From contig JAILES010000012.1 in the NCBI GenBank assembly GCA_024687205.1, forward strand, positions 17,522 to 81,521: a DNA stretch of 64,000 nt. The letters are read 5' to 3'. Below the pieces are notes generated by a model. It was not told the origin of the DNA. It worked only from the letters and a program-made list of their open reading frames with translations, and did no database searches. Made by a program: the position numbers and the translations under genes. This DNA is from Lachnospiraceae bacterium. Its GTDB lineage: Bacteria > Bacillota > Clostridia > Lachnospirales > Lachnospiraceae. Below are positions 8,645-19,131 of this stretch, piece after piece (the first letter of the stretch is position 1; each line of letters begins with the position of its first letter).

Positions 8645-9294
8645 TGCAGGCACTGCTTAATGTGACCGGGATGGTGTTAAAGACCGAACCGGCCGGAGAA
8701 TATGACAGAAGAGTTGAGATACTGACTGTTTCAAATGGAAGGATCAGCGCCTTTGCCAAAGGGGCGAGGCGGCAGACCAATCATCTGATGGCAGCGACCG
8801 ATCTGTTCGTTTTCGGGGATTTTAAACTTTATCCCGGCAGAAGTTCCTATTCCATGACAGATGCCAGCGTTAAGAATTACTTCAGCGAGCTAAGAAACGA
8901 TTATGAAGCGGCACTGTACGGCATGTATTTCCTGGAGGCAGCCGCCTTCTGCACAAGGGAGAATTCGGATTCCAAAGAGGTGCTGGCTCTGCTGTACCAG
9001 GCCTTAAGGGCGCTGACTCACGAGGCCTATGAGCACCGGCTGGTCAAGGCCGTGTTTGAATTAAAGCTTGTGATGTTGGAAGGAGTGTTCAATCGGGGGG
9101 CTTACGGAGAAGGCTGTGACAAAGCCCTGCTCTATGCCCTGGATTATCTGCTGGCCACGCCTCCTGAGAAGGTTTTTTCCTTCACACTCAAAGAAGAAGC
9201 CTTAAAAGAACTGCAAAAGGCTGCCCGGAGTGAGATGAAAAAGATGAGCGGGGGACATGAGTTTAATTCTCTGGCATTGATAGCGGAAATGTGA
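8644..9294 (+). CDS. recO: DNA repair protein RecO (no zinc cysteines)
   Basis: Mediator that anneals ssDNA and loads RecA with RecR. The N-terminal OB fold is recognisable (VTGMVLKTEPAGEYDRRVEILTVSNGRISAFAKGARR), followed by the helical domain. The four-Cys zinc site found in many RecO proteins is absent: only two unpaired Cys are seen (in AAFCTREN and EGCDKAL). At 216 aa it is slightly short. The ATG at 8644 overlaps era's stop as TGATG; a GTG one codon earlier is possible. Confidence 0.88.
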   Translation: MQALLNVTGMVLKTEPAGEYDRRVEILTVSNGRISAFAKGARRQTNHLMAATDLFVFGDFKLYPGRSSYSMTDASVKNYFSELRNDYEAALYGMYFLEAAAFCTRENSDSKEVLALLYQALRALTHEAYEHRLVKAVFELKLVMLEGVFNRGAYGEGCDKALLYALDYLLATPPEKVFSFTLKEEALKELQKAARSEMKKMSGGHEFNSLALIAEM

Positions 9295-9300
9295 TATAAT
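9292..9300 (+). promoter_or_regulatory. Extended -10 promoter before the lipoprotein-glyQS-sortase genes
   Basis: TGA followed by a perfect TATAAT (9295-9300), overlapping the recO stop codon. The matching -35 position (9272-9277, TGGCAT) is poor, as is usual for extended -10 promoters. Start predicted near 9307, followed by a 7-bp stem hairpin at 9317-9337 in the leader that has no U tract. Confidence 0.5.
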
Positions 9301-9368
9301 AATCTTTTGGTTAAAACGGATCCCCGGAAAGGATCCGATAAAGAATACAGTCAGAAAAGAGAAAGAAA

Positions 9369-9947
9369 ATGAGAAGCCTGATCAAAGTACTGATGATGTT
9401 AAGCTGCTTCCTGCTCCTCGCAGGCTGCGGCGCAGAGTATGAGGAAGCGGATCCTGCGGTGGAAGGGAGACTTACGGTTCATTCCGACGGACATGTGGAC
9501 GCCCATGTGTGCGGTGAGTTTTCAAAGGATTATTACAGCGAAGATGAGCTTGTACAGATGGTAAACGAAGAGATAGCCGCATATGACGGAAGGATAACTC
9601 TCGCAGGCCACAGCAGCGGAAACGGAGTGGTCACCCTGGATCTTACTTTCGGCGACTGTGATGCATATGAGGATTATATGACGTTGAAACTTTTCAACGG
9701 CAATGTGCAGGGAGCATATGACAAGGGGTATGATTTTAACCGTGTGCTGAAGCGGGCCGGGAATCCGGAAGATATCATCAGCAAGGAACAGCTTAACAAT
9801 ATGGCTGACGCGAAGATCATAATCTTTGAAGGCGCCCAGACCTGCGTGTGCCCCGGGAATGTAAAGTATTATTCCCAGGAACTGAAACTAATCAACCAGA
9901 ACACAGTGCAGTCCGCAGCGGACGGCATATATTATATCATCTATTAA
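9369..9947 (+). CDS. Predicted lipoprotein, 192 aa, unknown function
   Basis: Signal peptide of the lipoprotein type: basic start (MRSLIK), hydrophobic core, lipobox LAGC with the lipidated Cys at residue 20. The mature part starts with an acidic [13 protein letters not shown] segment and is a compact domain of alternating beta strands and acidic helices. It has several Cys (CGEF, GDCDAY, QTCVCPG) that could pair once exported. I do not recognise the family. It is the first gene after the extended -10 promoter at 9292 and 13 bases before glyQS, so it is likely cotranscribed with a tRNA synthetase, which is odd for a surface lipoprotein. An AGAAAGAGAAAGAAA purine stretch precedes the ATG. Confidence 0.8.
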   Translation: MRSLIKVLMMLSCFLLLAGCGAEYEEADPAVEGRLTVHSDGHVDAHVCGEFSKDYYSEDELVQMVNEEIAAYDGRITLAGHSSGNGVVTLDLTFGDCDAYEDYMTLKLFNGNVQGAYDKGYDFNRVLKRAGNPEDIISKEQLNNMADAKIIIFEGAQTCVCPGNVKYYSQELKLINQNTVQSAADGIYYIIY

Positions 9948-9960
9948 TACGGAGGACATT

Positions 9961-11361
9961 ATGGAAAAGACACTTGATACCATTAAAAATCTTTGCAAAG
10001 GCAGGGGATTTATCTATCCCGGTTCTGAGATATACGGAGGGCTTGCCAATACCTGGGATTACGGAAATCTCGGTGTGGAACTCAAGAATAACGTTAAGAA
10101 AGCATGGTGGAGAAAGTTCATTCAGGAGAACCCTTACAATGTGGGTGTGGACTGTGCCATACTCATGAATCCCCAGACCTGGGTAGCCAGCGGACATTTA
10201 AAGAGCTTTTCGGATCCTCTGATCGACTGCCGTGAATGCCATGAGAGGTTCAGGGCAGATAAGGTGATAGAGGACTGGGCAGCCGCAAATAATGTGAAGC
10301 TTGAGAGCAGCGTGGACGGCTGGAGTACCGAGGAAATGATGGATTACATCAAGAAGAATGCCATCGCCTGTCCTACCTGCGGAAAGCATGATTTCACCGA
10401 CATCAGGCAGTTTAACCTTATGTTCAAGACCTTCCAGGGCGTGACCGAGGATGCGACGGCTACCGTTTATCTGCGTCCCGAGACAGCCCAGGGTATATTC
10501 GTAAACTTCAAGAATGTGCAGAGATCTTCAAGAAAGAAGATACCTTTCGGTATAGGACAGATAGGAAAGTCCTTCAGAAATGAGATAACCCCCGGTAACT
10601 TCACCTTCCGTACCAGGGAATTTGAGCAGATGGAACTGGAATTCTTCTGCGAGCCCGGCAGCGATCTTGAATGGTATGAGTACTGGAAGAAGTTCTGTAA
10701 GGACTGGCTGCTGTCACTGGGCATGAAGGAAGAGGAACTCAGATTCAGAGAGCATGACCAGGCTGAACTGGCCTTCTATTCGAAGGGAACCATGGATATA
10801 GAGTATCTGTTCCCGACCATCGGCTGGGGCGAGCTCTGGGGTATCGCAGACAGGACCGATTATGACCTGACCCAGCACCAGAATGTGTCAAAGCAGGATA
10901 TGAGCTACTTTGACGAGACAAAGAACGAGAAATACATCCCTTATGTCATCGAGCCTTCACTGGGAGCGGACCGTATGGTGCTTGCTTTCCTCTGTGCTGC
11001 TTATGACGAAGAGAACCTGGGTACCGAGGACAAGCCGGATATGAGAACCGTGCTCAGATTCCATCCGGCCATCGCACCCGTTAAGATCGGTGTGCTGCCC
11101 CTTTCCAAGAAGGTAGGCGACGGTGCCGAGAAGATATATCAGGAACTTTCCAAGAAGTACTACTGTGAATATGACGACAGGGGAGCCATAGGAAAGCGTT
11201 ACCGCAGACAGGACGAGATAGGAACACCTTTCTGCATCACTTATGATTTCGATTCAGAGGAAGATCATAAGGTTACTGTCAGATACAGGGATTCCATGGA
11301 GCAGGAGAGAGTGGCCATAGACGAGCTGGATGCTTTCTTTGCCGATAAATTCGATTTCTGA
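9961..11361 (+). CDS. glyQS: Glycine--tRNA ligase, dimeric (eukaryote/archaea-like) type
   Basis: Charges tRNA-Gly. A class II synthetase of the single-chain alpha2 type, not the alpha/beta GlyQ+GlyS type. It begins with the characteristic [24 protein letters not shown] segment (written here only to fix the family), and contains the insert with CxxC pairs (DCRECHERF and CPTCGKHDF). Motif 2 ([23 protein letters not shown] in part) and motif 3 ([14 protein letters not shown]) are seen. The C-terminal anticodon-binding domain ([13 protein letters not shown]) completes the protein at 466 aa. A T-box leader would be usual in Firmicutes, but the gap to the upstream gene is only 13 bases, so there is none. 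Confidence 0.96.
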   Translation: MEKTLDTIKNLCKGRGFIYPGSEIYGGLANTWDYGNLGVELKNNVKKAWWRKFIQENPYNVGVDCAILMNPQTWVASGHLKSFSDPLIDCRECHERFRADKVIEDWAAANNVKLESSVDGWSTEEMMDYIKKNAIACPTCGKHDFTDIRQFNLMFKTFQGVTEDATATVYLRPETAQGIFVNFKNVQRSSRKKIPFGIGQIGKSFRNEITPGNFTFRTREFEQMELEFFCEPGSDLEWYEYWKKFCKDWLLSLGMKEEELRFREHDQAELAFYSKGTMDIEYLFPTIGWGELWGIADRTDYDLTQHQNVSKQDMSYFDETKNEKYIPYVIEPSLGADRMVLAFLCAAYDEENLGTEDKPDMRTVLRFHPAIAPVKIGVLPLSKKVGDGAEKIYQELSKKYYCEYDDRGAIGKRYRRQDEIGTPFCITYDFDSEEDHKVTVRYRDSMEQERVAIDELDAFFADKFDF

Positions 11362-11363
11362 TA

Positions 11364-12236
11364 ATGGCGGAGAAGGAAAATAAGAGTTTTGATGAATTAT
11401 CGCCTGAAATGCAGGAGCTTGTAAGAGCAGAGCTCCTGCGTCAGGAAAAGCGCCGTAAAACCCTGATCTTTATCCTTATCCTGGTGATGATACTGGGATT
11501 CGGAGGCTACGGCCTTTATTATTTCACGGCAGGCAGGACCCAGGACGGCTATGATACCATAGCCAAACTTAAAGGGTCCCAGGCCCTTGCAAACCTGAAA
11601 GAAGGCGAAGGAACGGTGACTGCCACCCTGGATAACGGGGAGGAGATCACCCTGGAAATACTGGACGAATATAAAACTTTATACAATAAAAGTAAAAAAA
11701 AGCTTATCGGATGGCTAAAAATTGACGATACTATTATTGATTACCCGGTAATGCAGGGAAGCGATAATGAGTTCTTCTTAAGCCATAACCTTGAGGGCAA
11801 TGAAGACAGGGCAGGGGCATTGTTCATGGACTGCGCCTGCGATGTGGTGCACGGAAGCGATAATTATATAATATACGGTCATCATCTGACCAGCGGAAGA
11901 ATGTTTTCCTCACTGGAAGAGTATGAGTCGGAGAAATATTATGAAAAGCATCCGTACATATTATTTGATACCATATATGAGAAAGGCAGATATCAGGTGA
12001 TGTATGCCTTTCGTTCGCGTGTTTATGACTCCGATCAGATAGTTTTCAAGTACTACCAGTTCATAAATGCGGAAAACGAAGAGGAATTTGATTACAATAT
12101 CGGACAGATGGCGGCGATAGCCTTTTATGACACGGGAGTTAAGGCAAGCTGGGGGGACCAGTTGCTGACGCTCTCCACCTGTGATTATCAGGAGACCAAC
12201 GGAAGATTTGTAGTTGTAGCCAAAAAGATCGATTAG
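11364..12236 (+). CDS. srtB: Class B sortase
   Basis: Membrane-anchored transpeptidase that links surface proteins to the cell wall. There is one N-terminal TM segment (about 34-54), then the class B sortase domain. His173 in YGHH, Cys273 in LSTC and Arg281 in GRFVVV form the catalytic triad, and the N-terminal WLKIDDTIIDYPVMQG stretch is typical of SrtB. At 290 aa it has normal length. The ATG lies 2 bases after the glyQS stop. The gene 49 bases downstream encodes a protein ending in PKTGD plus a TM segment and basic tail, which makes it the likely substrate; class B sortases of clostridia such as C. difficile recognise (S/P)PxTG-type signals. Confidence 0.93.
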   Translation: MAEKENKSFDELSPEMQELVRAELLRQEKRRKTLIFILILVMILGFGGYGLYYFTAGRTQDGYDTIAKLKGSQALANLKEGEGTVTATLDNGEEITLEILDEYKTLYNKSKKKLIGWLKIDDTIIDYPVMQGSDNEFFLSHNLEGNEDRAGALFMDCACDVVHGSDNYIIYGHHLTSGRMFSSLEEYESEKYYEKHPYILFDTIYEKGRYQVMYAFRSRVYDSDQIVFKYYQFINAENEEEFDYNIGQMAAIAFYDTGVKASWGDQLLTLSTCDYQETNGRFVVVAKKID

Positions 12237-12285
12237 ATCAAGAGAGGGTCAGGGGGAAAAAGGACTGACAGCAAGGGAGGAAGAC

Positions 12286-15200
12286 ATGGCTGAAAAAGGT
12301 AAAGAGACCAGACAGCAGGGAAAGAAAAAACAGCAGAAGAAAAGCGGAATGAGCGGGAAGATGAAGAGAAATATTCGCTACAGTCTTGCCGGTATATTCC
12401 TGGTTTCTGCCGTAGCGATAGCTGCCATACCTTCGGACAGATCGGGTACGGCCAAGGCTGCTACGCCCAATCCTGCCATGAACTATGCTATAGACCGGGA
12501 GCTTGACAGAAATGATGATATAGACGGAGAAGCTATCCTGAATTATGATCCCGCGACTATTACGGACGTACAATCATTCTCAATCACTGAGGTGGGAAGC
12601 AGTTTCGAGCTGACACAGCAGTATAAAGCTTTCATGGATCCGGCCAAGACCTCGGACTGTATCATCTACGGTCACGATGTTGATGATACCACGGCTGTAC
12701 TTGAAGTACCCAGATCCCTTCCTACAGGTTACAAGATGATGAAGGAATCCGTTTTCAATAAATACAGGGACGAAAAACTCCCTCTGATCGATTTCAATGT
12801 TTCTTCAGCCAATCCCAAGGCAACCATCAGTATGAATAACGCAGCTGCCGGTGAGATGCCCTTATCGGAGCTGAAAGAGTATTATCCGGAGAAGGCTGCG
12901 GAGATAAATGAAGCTGCTTCCTCCGAAATAGAACTTGTCCTTCACGGAGCAAGCATGGGTGATGAGGGCAAGTACAGATTCTTCTGCGAATACAGGGGGG
13001 ACGGCACTCTCGGAGACGGAAGCGGCGATATCTCCCTTAAGGGCTGTACCTTAAAGAGGGTAAAGAACAGGGCCCAGGGCAAATTCAAGCTTTATAATCC
13101 GGATACTCTGGCAGATGAAGACAATTATGATGATTATGTGCTGGCTGCAAGGAAGGTGACCTATTCAGCCACCGAAGATACCAATGACAGCAACGGTTTC
13201 CTTCTGGACGGATCCAAGACCGTATCAGGTATTGCTAACGGTGCATTTACCGGCATGCAGGGAAGGTTCATCGAGATCCTTAAGCTTCCCGATACCGTGA
13301 CCAAGGTCGGTGATGAGGCCTTCAAGGGCTGTCCGCTGCTTTCAAGCGTGGAGATGGACAAGGTAAGCTTTATAGGTAACAGGGTGTTCCAAAACTGTAT
13401 ATCCCTTACCTCGGCAAGCCTTGCAAAGAATACCCAGACTATAGGCCGCGAAGCTTTCGAGGGCTGCCAGAGACTGGTGACCATCAAGTTCCCCGGTAAC
13501 GTATCTGAGATAGGGTTCGGAGCATTTGCTAACTGTATCTCACTCTCATCGGTTGATTTTAAAGAGAACATAGGCGTTAACATCGGTGAGTATGCTTTCT
13601 ATAACACCCCTGTACTTAATGTGACATTTAATATGTCGGCTTCTTATGGCCTCGGCAAGGCTGCTTTTGCTCTGCCCGATCCCCAGGCCGGCATGGAGGA
13701 ATTTACCTTCCCTACCAATCTGAATGCATATAAGAGTGTTGTTAAGGATGAAGATGAAGATTCTTATCTCAAGGGCGGCGGATACAGGCTTTATAAGGCC
13801 GACGATACCACCCATGATTCTTCCATAGGCGATTATCTGCTTGCGGGAAGAGCAGGACTTAAGACAGTTTATATGTCTACTTCCTACGGAACCATGGCTG
13901 ATGAACACATACCCAGAAATACCTTCTCGGGCTGCACCAACCTCGGAGCACTGGAACTGGGTAACCAGCCTAACAATAAATTCCTTACCTATGATGAAGA
14001 TCTTTTCAGGGATGTGGAAAACCATGATCTCTATGTATACGGTCCCGAATATATACCCAGCGGAGCCAATCCTCCGGCCTATCCCAGGGAGTGTACCTGG
14101 AGAGCAAAGACAGCAGTGGAAGATTATGTCCCTTATAAATACAGGACTAACAATGAGGAGCATTATGAAGTTGGTGTTGTAAATAAGACCGATGATGCGG
14201 GTAATGTGACGGAAGGATACAGGTTTGACCTGCAGACCGATGATGCTGCCAAGACTGCAGCCATTAAGAACTGCAACTTTATCGGTATCGTACCCGCCAG
14301 CATAGATGAATTCAGCATACCTTCAAAGGTGGCAGGATACAATGTGACCTCGCTCAATGATAACTGCCTGGATAATATCAAGGATAAGATAGTGAACCTG
14401 ATAGTTCCCGACGGTTCCCTTACCGAGATAAAGAAAGAAGTATTCTACAGCGCAGGCATGCTGGAGAGCGTAAATATCGGTTCTTCGGTAACTGCCATAG
14501 GTGAGTCTGCTTTTGCAAACTGCGGACTGCTCAAGAGTGTTGTCATAGGACCCAACGTCAGCGAGATAGGTGTAACAGCCTTCGGTTCCAGCAATAAGCT
14601 TGAGAATATATACTGGACCGGAAATACAGCAACCCAGCCCGACATCACCATCGGCAAGGATGCCTTTGCTACCGGAGGTACAAAGCTTTATTTCTACGGC
14701 GATGCGGAGGAAGGCTTTAAGCCCTTCGATTATGCGATGGAGGAGAATGTACGTCTTTACGACAATGCAGCAGAGAGGATCTGTTACGTTTATCCTTCAC
14801 CGCTTTCCTACGGTGATGCTTTTGCAAGAGGAACAAGGGTAAATGATGTTACCGGTGATACGGAGATCATCCCCAGTGCAAAGAGCATAAAGGATCTGGA
14901 TGATTATCCGCACTATAAGATAATACGTGATGACGCCACCGGACTGGCTACTCTAATCGATTATCCCCAGTTCAGGGATCTGCCCATAGAAGTAAAGAAA
15001 TACTGGCTCGGTGCGGATGATGCACCTGCAAGCTTAGGACCCAATGATCTGGCACTGATAGATTCCACTGTTTATATCAATGTGCCCGAGGCTGTTAAGT
15101 CCATAGATGTATATTCTTATATCAACAGCAATGCCAATGCCGGAAATCTGCATTATTTCAGCAATGAAGGCATAGACGGCACGACTCTTAAGGAAGTGGA

Positions 15201-17601
15201 TGTATACGGACAGGTATCCGACAATACCGCAGACGGCTTGCATTCCGGCCTTTTCTCCGGATATACTCTTGAGACGGATAAGCTGGCATCGCCGAAGAAC
15301 GAAGACGGCGGTACCGAAGAAGAGACCAAGGGAAATGACTGGGTGAAATCCATAAGCCTGCCCGGTATCTTAAGGATCCCCGATTACTGCTTTGACAGCT
15401 GTGAGAGACTTGAGAGCCTGATCATATCCAAGGATACGACTGATATAGGCACCTCTGCTTTCCAGGGTTGCCCGAAGCTGCAGACCATAGGTACCAACGG
15501 CAATCCGAAGTATGTCTGCGATAACTGCATACTTTACGAAACGACGGATAACGGTGTGGAACTCAATACCTGCCTTACCTACAGAGGTAACGGCGGAACA
15601 CCTAAGGTAATCAATGTTACCACGGATCCGATGATCGCAAAGCTTACCTCCGTTAAGGAAGGAGCTTTTGCAGGATGCAAGAATATCGTGGATGTTGACC
15701 TTCGCAGCGATCAGGCATTAAACGCATATAACGGCGTTATAGATACTATACCCGAGAACTGCTTCAACGGATGCAGCGGACTTTCACAGGTAACACTGCC
15801 CGAATCGGTACGTTTCGTCGGAGGCAAGGCCTTCCATGACACCAATGATTCCATCAAGGTGATACTGCCTGAGTTCGCCAGCATAGAAAGTGATGCCTTT
15901 GATGACGGCGAAGCCAGGATCTATTCCTACTGGGATGATAAGGAAAAGGGCACCATCAAGAACCAGGCTTACGGCAAGGCACATAATATCGATGTATTCC
16001 CTCTGGAGGGGGCCTCGAGGATAACCCTTAAGCTTGATGACGAATATACAGTTTACCGTACCATAACAGTCGGTTCTCCTACAGAGACCGTCTCACTGCC
16101 CGGAGCATCGGAGATGGCTGAGATCGATTCAAAGCTTTATGCAGGACAGGGGTATGTATTCAAATGCTGGAGATATATAGCTTCGGACGGAAAGATTTAT
16201 TATTCCGATACCGACACTAAGTTCATGACCGAAAATATCGATCAGGACCGTACTTATATCGCAGTGTTCATCAAACCTTCAGATTATACGGTAACCTATT
16301 ACGACCAGTTCGGTGATGTATATGATCAGTTTGAGATAGCTGCAGGCAAGACCATAGGCAACAGGAAGCCTACAGCACCCGAGGGATATTACTGGGTATA
16401 TACTTATCCCACAGGCTTTGATGATACCAAGCCCGTTAATTCAAACGTTACGGCCATGGCATATCCCGATCCCGACTATGTAAAGCCTTCGGGAGGAGAA
16501 GTTGCTACACCGACTCCCGATCCGGATGCTACCATAGTACCGACACTTGAACCGGAAACTACGGCGACTCCCATACCGGAGCCTACAAGGGATCCTGCAA
16601 ACACACCCACACCTGTTCCGGGAACTCAGACACCGACACCTACTCCCATAGGTTATGTGGCTACGCCCACTCCCATAGGACCTGTGACCGGCGGTTATCT
16701 CGTGACCGTTGAGAACGGTGCAGGCGGCGGATATTTCAAGGCGGGCAGCGTAGTAACGATCACGGCTTATTCACCTGCGGCAGGACAGCAGTTTGACCGC
16801 TGGACTACTTCAAATACCGATATAGGCTTCTCGAATGTCAATGCGGTATCCACAACCTTCATCATGCCGAGCCATGATGTAAAGGTAACCGCAACATATA
16901 AGAAGCAGACCACCAGCGGCAACGCTACACCGGCTTCAAGCCAGTACAATAATAACGGTACGGGTACCGGTACCAGAAAACCCCAGGATAAGGGAAGCAC
17001 CGATGTCATAATAACAACCGATACCATAGACAATAATAACAAGAACCGCGGTACCGCAACGGTTGCCGGATCCACGGACAACTTCGTATTGAAGATAACC
17101 GACTCTGCCGCTGCAAGCGCAGCAGTAGAGCAGGCTCTCAGAAACATGTACGGTGAGAGATTCGCTAATATCAACTATGCGGCCTTTGATATCTCCCTGT
17201 ATGACAGCACCGGTACCAATCTGATCAGCAATGCCAATGACCTGGCAGTGACCGTGACCATACCCATACCTGACGCACTGACACAGTACGCGGGCAATAA
17301 CAGGGCAGGAGCGGTTGTAAACGGACAGCTGCAGGAACTTTCGGTCAAGTTTGTAAGCCTTGACGGTGTGCCCTGCATGAGATTTACCGCAACCCACTTC
17401 TCACCTTACACTATCTTTGTTGATACACAGAATGTTGTAAGAGGTATAAGCGATACTACGCCCAAGACAGGCGACGGAATAGCACCGAAGTGGTTCCTTT
17501 CAGCAGGTATGCTGTCGCTTTCGGCAATACTCTTCCTGTGGAGAGATAAGAAGCCGGAGATTGCAAAGGCGGTAGATGACAGAAAGAGGAAGAGGAAATA
17601 G
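12286..17601 (+). CDS. Giant BspA-type LRR surface protein with PKTGD sortase signal
   Basis: A 1771-aa cell-wall protein. A long basic N-tail (about 30 residues, many Lys/Gln) precedes a hydrophobic core at about 33-48 and a likely signal-peptidase site after AKAA near residue 60. Several blocks of BspA/LRR_5 repeats follow (pattern IG..AF.GC..L..V..p), at about 320-450, 720-800 and 1020-1190. After them come a Listeria-Bacteroides-type bacterial repeat (YTVTYYDQFGD), a Thr/Pro-rich wall-spanning linker with many TPTP units (about 1405-1465), and another repeat domain (YLVTVENGAGGGYF). The C-terminus is PKTGD (1726-1730), a TM segment and RKRKRK. LRR_5 proteins often bind host or plant surfaces; the ligand is unknown. 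It lies next to srtB. The ATG is preceded by GGGAGGAAG. Confidence 0.92.
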   Translation: MAEKGKETRQQGKKKQQKKSGMSGKMKRNIRYSLAGIFLVSAVAIAAIPSDRSGTAKAATPNPAMNYAIDRELDRNDDIDGEAILNYDPATITDVQSFSITEVGSSFELTQQYKAFMDPAKTSDCIIYGHDVDDTTAVLEVPRSLPTGYKMMKESVFNKYRDEKLPLIDFNVSSANPKATISMNNAAAGEMPLSELKEYYPEKAAEINEAASSEIELVLHGASMGDEGKYRFFCEYRGDGTLGDGSGDISLKGCTLKRVKNRAQGKFKLYNPDTLADEDNYDDYVLAARKVTYSATEDTNDSNGFLLDGSKTVSGIANGAFTGMQGRFIEILKLPDTVTKVGDEAFKGCPLLSSVEMDKVSFIGNRVFQNCISLTSASLAKNTQTIGREAFEGCQRLVTIKFPGNVSEIGFGAFANCISLSSVDFKENIGVNIGEYAFYNTPVLNVTFNMSASYGLGKAAFALPDPQAGMEEFTFPTNLNAYKSVVKDEDEDSYLKGGGYRLYKADDTTHDSSIGDYLLAGRAGLKTVYMSTSYGTMADEHIPRNTFSGCTNLGALELGNQPNNKFLTYDEDLFRDVENHDLYVYGPEYIPSGANPPAYPRECTWRAKTAVEDYVPYKYRTNNEEHYEVGVVNKTDDAGNVTEGYRFDLQTDDAAKTAAIKNCNFIGIVPASIDEFSIPSKVAGYNVTSLNDNCLDNIKDKIVNLIVPDGSLTEIKKEVFYSAGMLESVNIGSSVTAIGESAFANCGLLKSVVIGPNVSEIGVTAFGSSNKLENIYWTGNTATQPDITIGKDAFATGGTKLYFYGDAEEGFKPFDYAMEENVRLYDNAAERICYVYPSPLSYGDAFARGTRVNDVTGDTEIIPSAKSIKDLDDYPHYKIIRDDATGLATLIDYPQFRDLPIEVKKYWLGADDAPASLGPNDLALIDSTVYINVPEAVKSIDVYSYINSNANAGNLHYFSNEGIDGTTLKEVDVYGQVSDNTADGLHSGLFSGYTLETDKLASPKNEDGGTEEETKGNDWVKSISLPGILRIPDYCFDSCERLESLIISKDTTDIGTSAFQGCPKLQTIGTNGNPKYVCDNCILYETTDNGVELNTCLTYRGNGGTPKVINVTTDPMIAKLTSVKEGAFAGCKNIVDVDLRSDQALNAYNGVIDTIPENCFNGCSGLSQVTLPESVRFVGGKAFHDTNDSIKVILPEFASIESDAFDDGEARIYSYWDDKEKGTIKNQAYGKAHNIDVFPLEGASRITLKLDDEYTVYRTITVGSPTETVSLPGASEMAEIDSKLYAGQGYVFKCWRYIASDGKIYYSDTDTKFMTENIDQDRTYIAVFIKPSDYTVTYYDQFGDVYDQFEIAAGKTIGNRKPTAPEGYYWVYTYPTGFDDTKPVNSNVTAMAYPDPDYVKPSGGEVATPTPDPDATIVPTLEPETTATPIPEPTRDPANTPTPVPGTQTPTPTPIGYVATPTPIGPVTGGYLVTVENGAGGGYFKAGSVVTITAYSPAAGQQFDRWTTSNTDIGFSNVNAVSTTFIMPSHDVKVTATYKKQTTSGNATPASSQYNNNGTGTGTRKPQDKGSTDVIITTDTIDNNNKNRGTATVAGSTDNFVLKITDSAAASAAVEQALRNMYGERFANINYAAFDISLYDSTGTNLISNANDLAVTVTIPIPDALTQYAGNNRAGAVVNGQLQELSVKFVSLDGVPCMRFTATHFSPYTIFVDTQNVVRGISDTTPKTGDGIAPKWFLSAGMLSLSAILFLWRDKKPEIAKAVDDRKRKRK

Positions 17602-17631
17602 GAAGCCTCAAAAACAGAAAGGAGGCAGTTG

Positions 17632-19131
17632 ATGGGAAAGAAGATATGGATATTTTTGCCTGTATCGGCTATCGTGCTGTCTCTTTTGATAGGCGGCATC
17701 ATAAAGAGCCGGGCGGAAATACGCGAAGTTTACAACATAAAAGACAATGTACTGATTTCCTATGACGGCACTGAGAGCCATGCGGCCATACCCGGCGGCG
17801 TTAAGGTCATCGGTAGACAGGCTTTTGAGAACAACAAGACGCTTGTTTCGGTAAGCATACCCGGAAGTGTTACGCGGATTGAATATGCTGCTTTCGCAGG
17901 TTGTGATTCATTAAGCAGCATAGAGATACCCGACTCGGTGACCGAGCTTGAAGATTCGGTTTTCAGAAGCTGCAGATCCTTATCTAATGTGAAGCTGGGC
18001 AAGAATCTGAAAACTATAGGAGCAGGCGTATTCGGAGACTGCGACGTGCTGGCCGGAGTGGATACAGGCGGCAATACCGAGTTTGTCATGTTCGGCGGTG
18101 GTCTGTATGACAGCGGCTGTAAGAAGCTTTACCAGTTTTTCGGAGGCAGTGCGGATACCATTTTTAACGCACCGTCCACCCTTAAGGAAATAGGACGTTA
18201 TGCTTTCTGGGGAGCTGACTATCTTGAGATGATAGCCGTACCCGCAGTTGACAGGATCAATGATCATGCCTTTTCAAATGCGGCAGGCTTAAGATTTGTG
18301 ACGATACAGGTACCTACCAACGAGATAGGTGTCAAAGCTTTTGAGGACTGCACGAGACTGGAACAGATCGTGACGCCAATATCATTAAAGAGTATTCATG
18401 ACACTGCGTTTGACGGAGTTCCGAAAAGCGCGGTGTTTGTGTGCGAAAATACTTCGGCAGCCTGCAAGTGGGCCGTAGATCACGGCTTTTTACAGTCTGA
18501 GAGTGCCAGAGATATAGTGGTGGTGCAGAGCAGAAATGTAGCTGTGCCCACACCGATAGATATGGCGCAGACGACGGAGATACAATCCGGCGAAGCAGCG
18601 CAGCAGAGCATAGGCACAGAGCCTGATACAAGGGAAGGGATACTCCTCGGCGGGACTACCGTGGTAACGGACCGGGCTTATGTGGATGTTAACGGTATGA
18701 AGGTCAATGAAGGCAGTGCAGCACCGACACCGGCATCTTTTGACGGAACTGTTCCCGCATATGTACACTATCAGGATGAAAATATGATAAAATATGGATT
18801 TGAGGACTTCGAATTCGTTACGAAGATCGGAGATTTTGCTCTGGCAAGATCTAATGTATCGGAGGTGACTATTCCTGAAGGTGCTACAGAGATAGGAAAG
18901 GGAGCCTTTTATCACTGTGATAAGCTGGGGACCATAAATATCCCTTCCACGGTGACAAAGGTCGGAGCACATGCTTTTGATCACACACCCTGGTATAAGG
19001 CCTGGGAAGCCGATAAGGCTGCAGGAGACTGGCTGATAGTCGGAGACGGTGTGGCTGTAGGATACAAGGGAAAAGAAAGTGCACCGAAGATACCCGAGAA
19101 AGTAAAAAGTGTGGCGGAGGGAGTGTTATAA
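17632..19131 (+). CDS. BspA-like LRR protein with N-terminal membrane segment, ends inside a repeat
   Basis: A 499-aa exported protein. An N-terminal hydrophobic segment (residues 6-24) follows MGKK; it may be a signal anchor or a signal peptide cut after SRA. LRR_5 repeats occupy about 35-275 ([24 protein letters not shown], and so on) and a second block about 390-470, separated by a Thr/Pro/Gln-rich linker. The last repeat breaks off at [11 protein letters not shown] and the stop follows, with no sorting signal or wall-binding domain. The DNA immediately after is an A-rich run and then the icd ribosome site, so C-terminal loss is possible. Start ATG 17632 has GGAGG 6 bases upstream; a TTG one codon earlier is less likely. 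Confidence 0.88.
   Translation: MGKKIWIFLPVSAIVLSLLIGGIIKSRAEIREVYNIKDNVLISYDGTESHAAIPGGVKVIGRQAFENNKTLVSVSIPGSVTRIEYAAFAGCDSLSSIEIPDSVTELEDSVFRSCRSLSNVKLGKNLKTIGAGVFGDCDVLAGVDTGGNTEFVMFGGGLYDSGCKKLYQFFGGSADTIFNAPSTLKEIGRYAFWGADYLEMIAVPAVDRINDHAFSNAAGLRFVTIQVPTNEIGVKAFEDCTRLEQIVTPISLKSIHDTAFDGVPKSAVFVCENTSAACKWAVDHGFLQSESARDIVVVQSRNVAVPTPIDMAQTTEIQSGEAAQQSIGTEPDTREGILLGGTTVVTDRAYVDVNGMKVNEGSAAPTPASFDGTVPAYVHYQDENMIKYGFEDFEFVTKIGDFALARSNVSEVTIPEGATEIGKGAFYHCDKLGTINIPSTVTKVGAHAFDHTPWYKAWEADKAAGDWLIVGDGVAVGYKGKESAPKIPEKVKSVAEGVL

Noticed and set aside
9317..9337. 7-bp GGATCC hairpin in the leader of the lipoprotein gene
   Set aside because: No T run follows; could be structure only.
9948..9960. 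T-box or riboswitch before glyQS; leader riboswitch before thrC
   Set aside because: Gaps are 13 bases for glyQS and about 28 bases of leader for thrC, too short.
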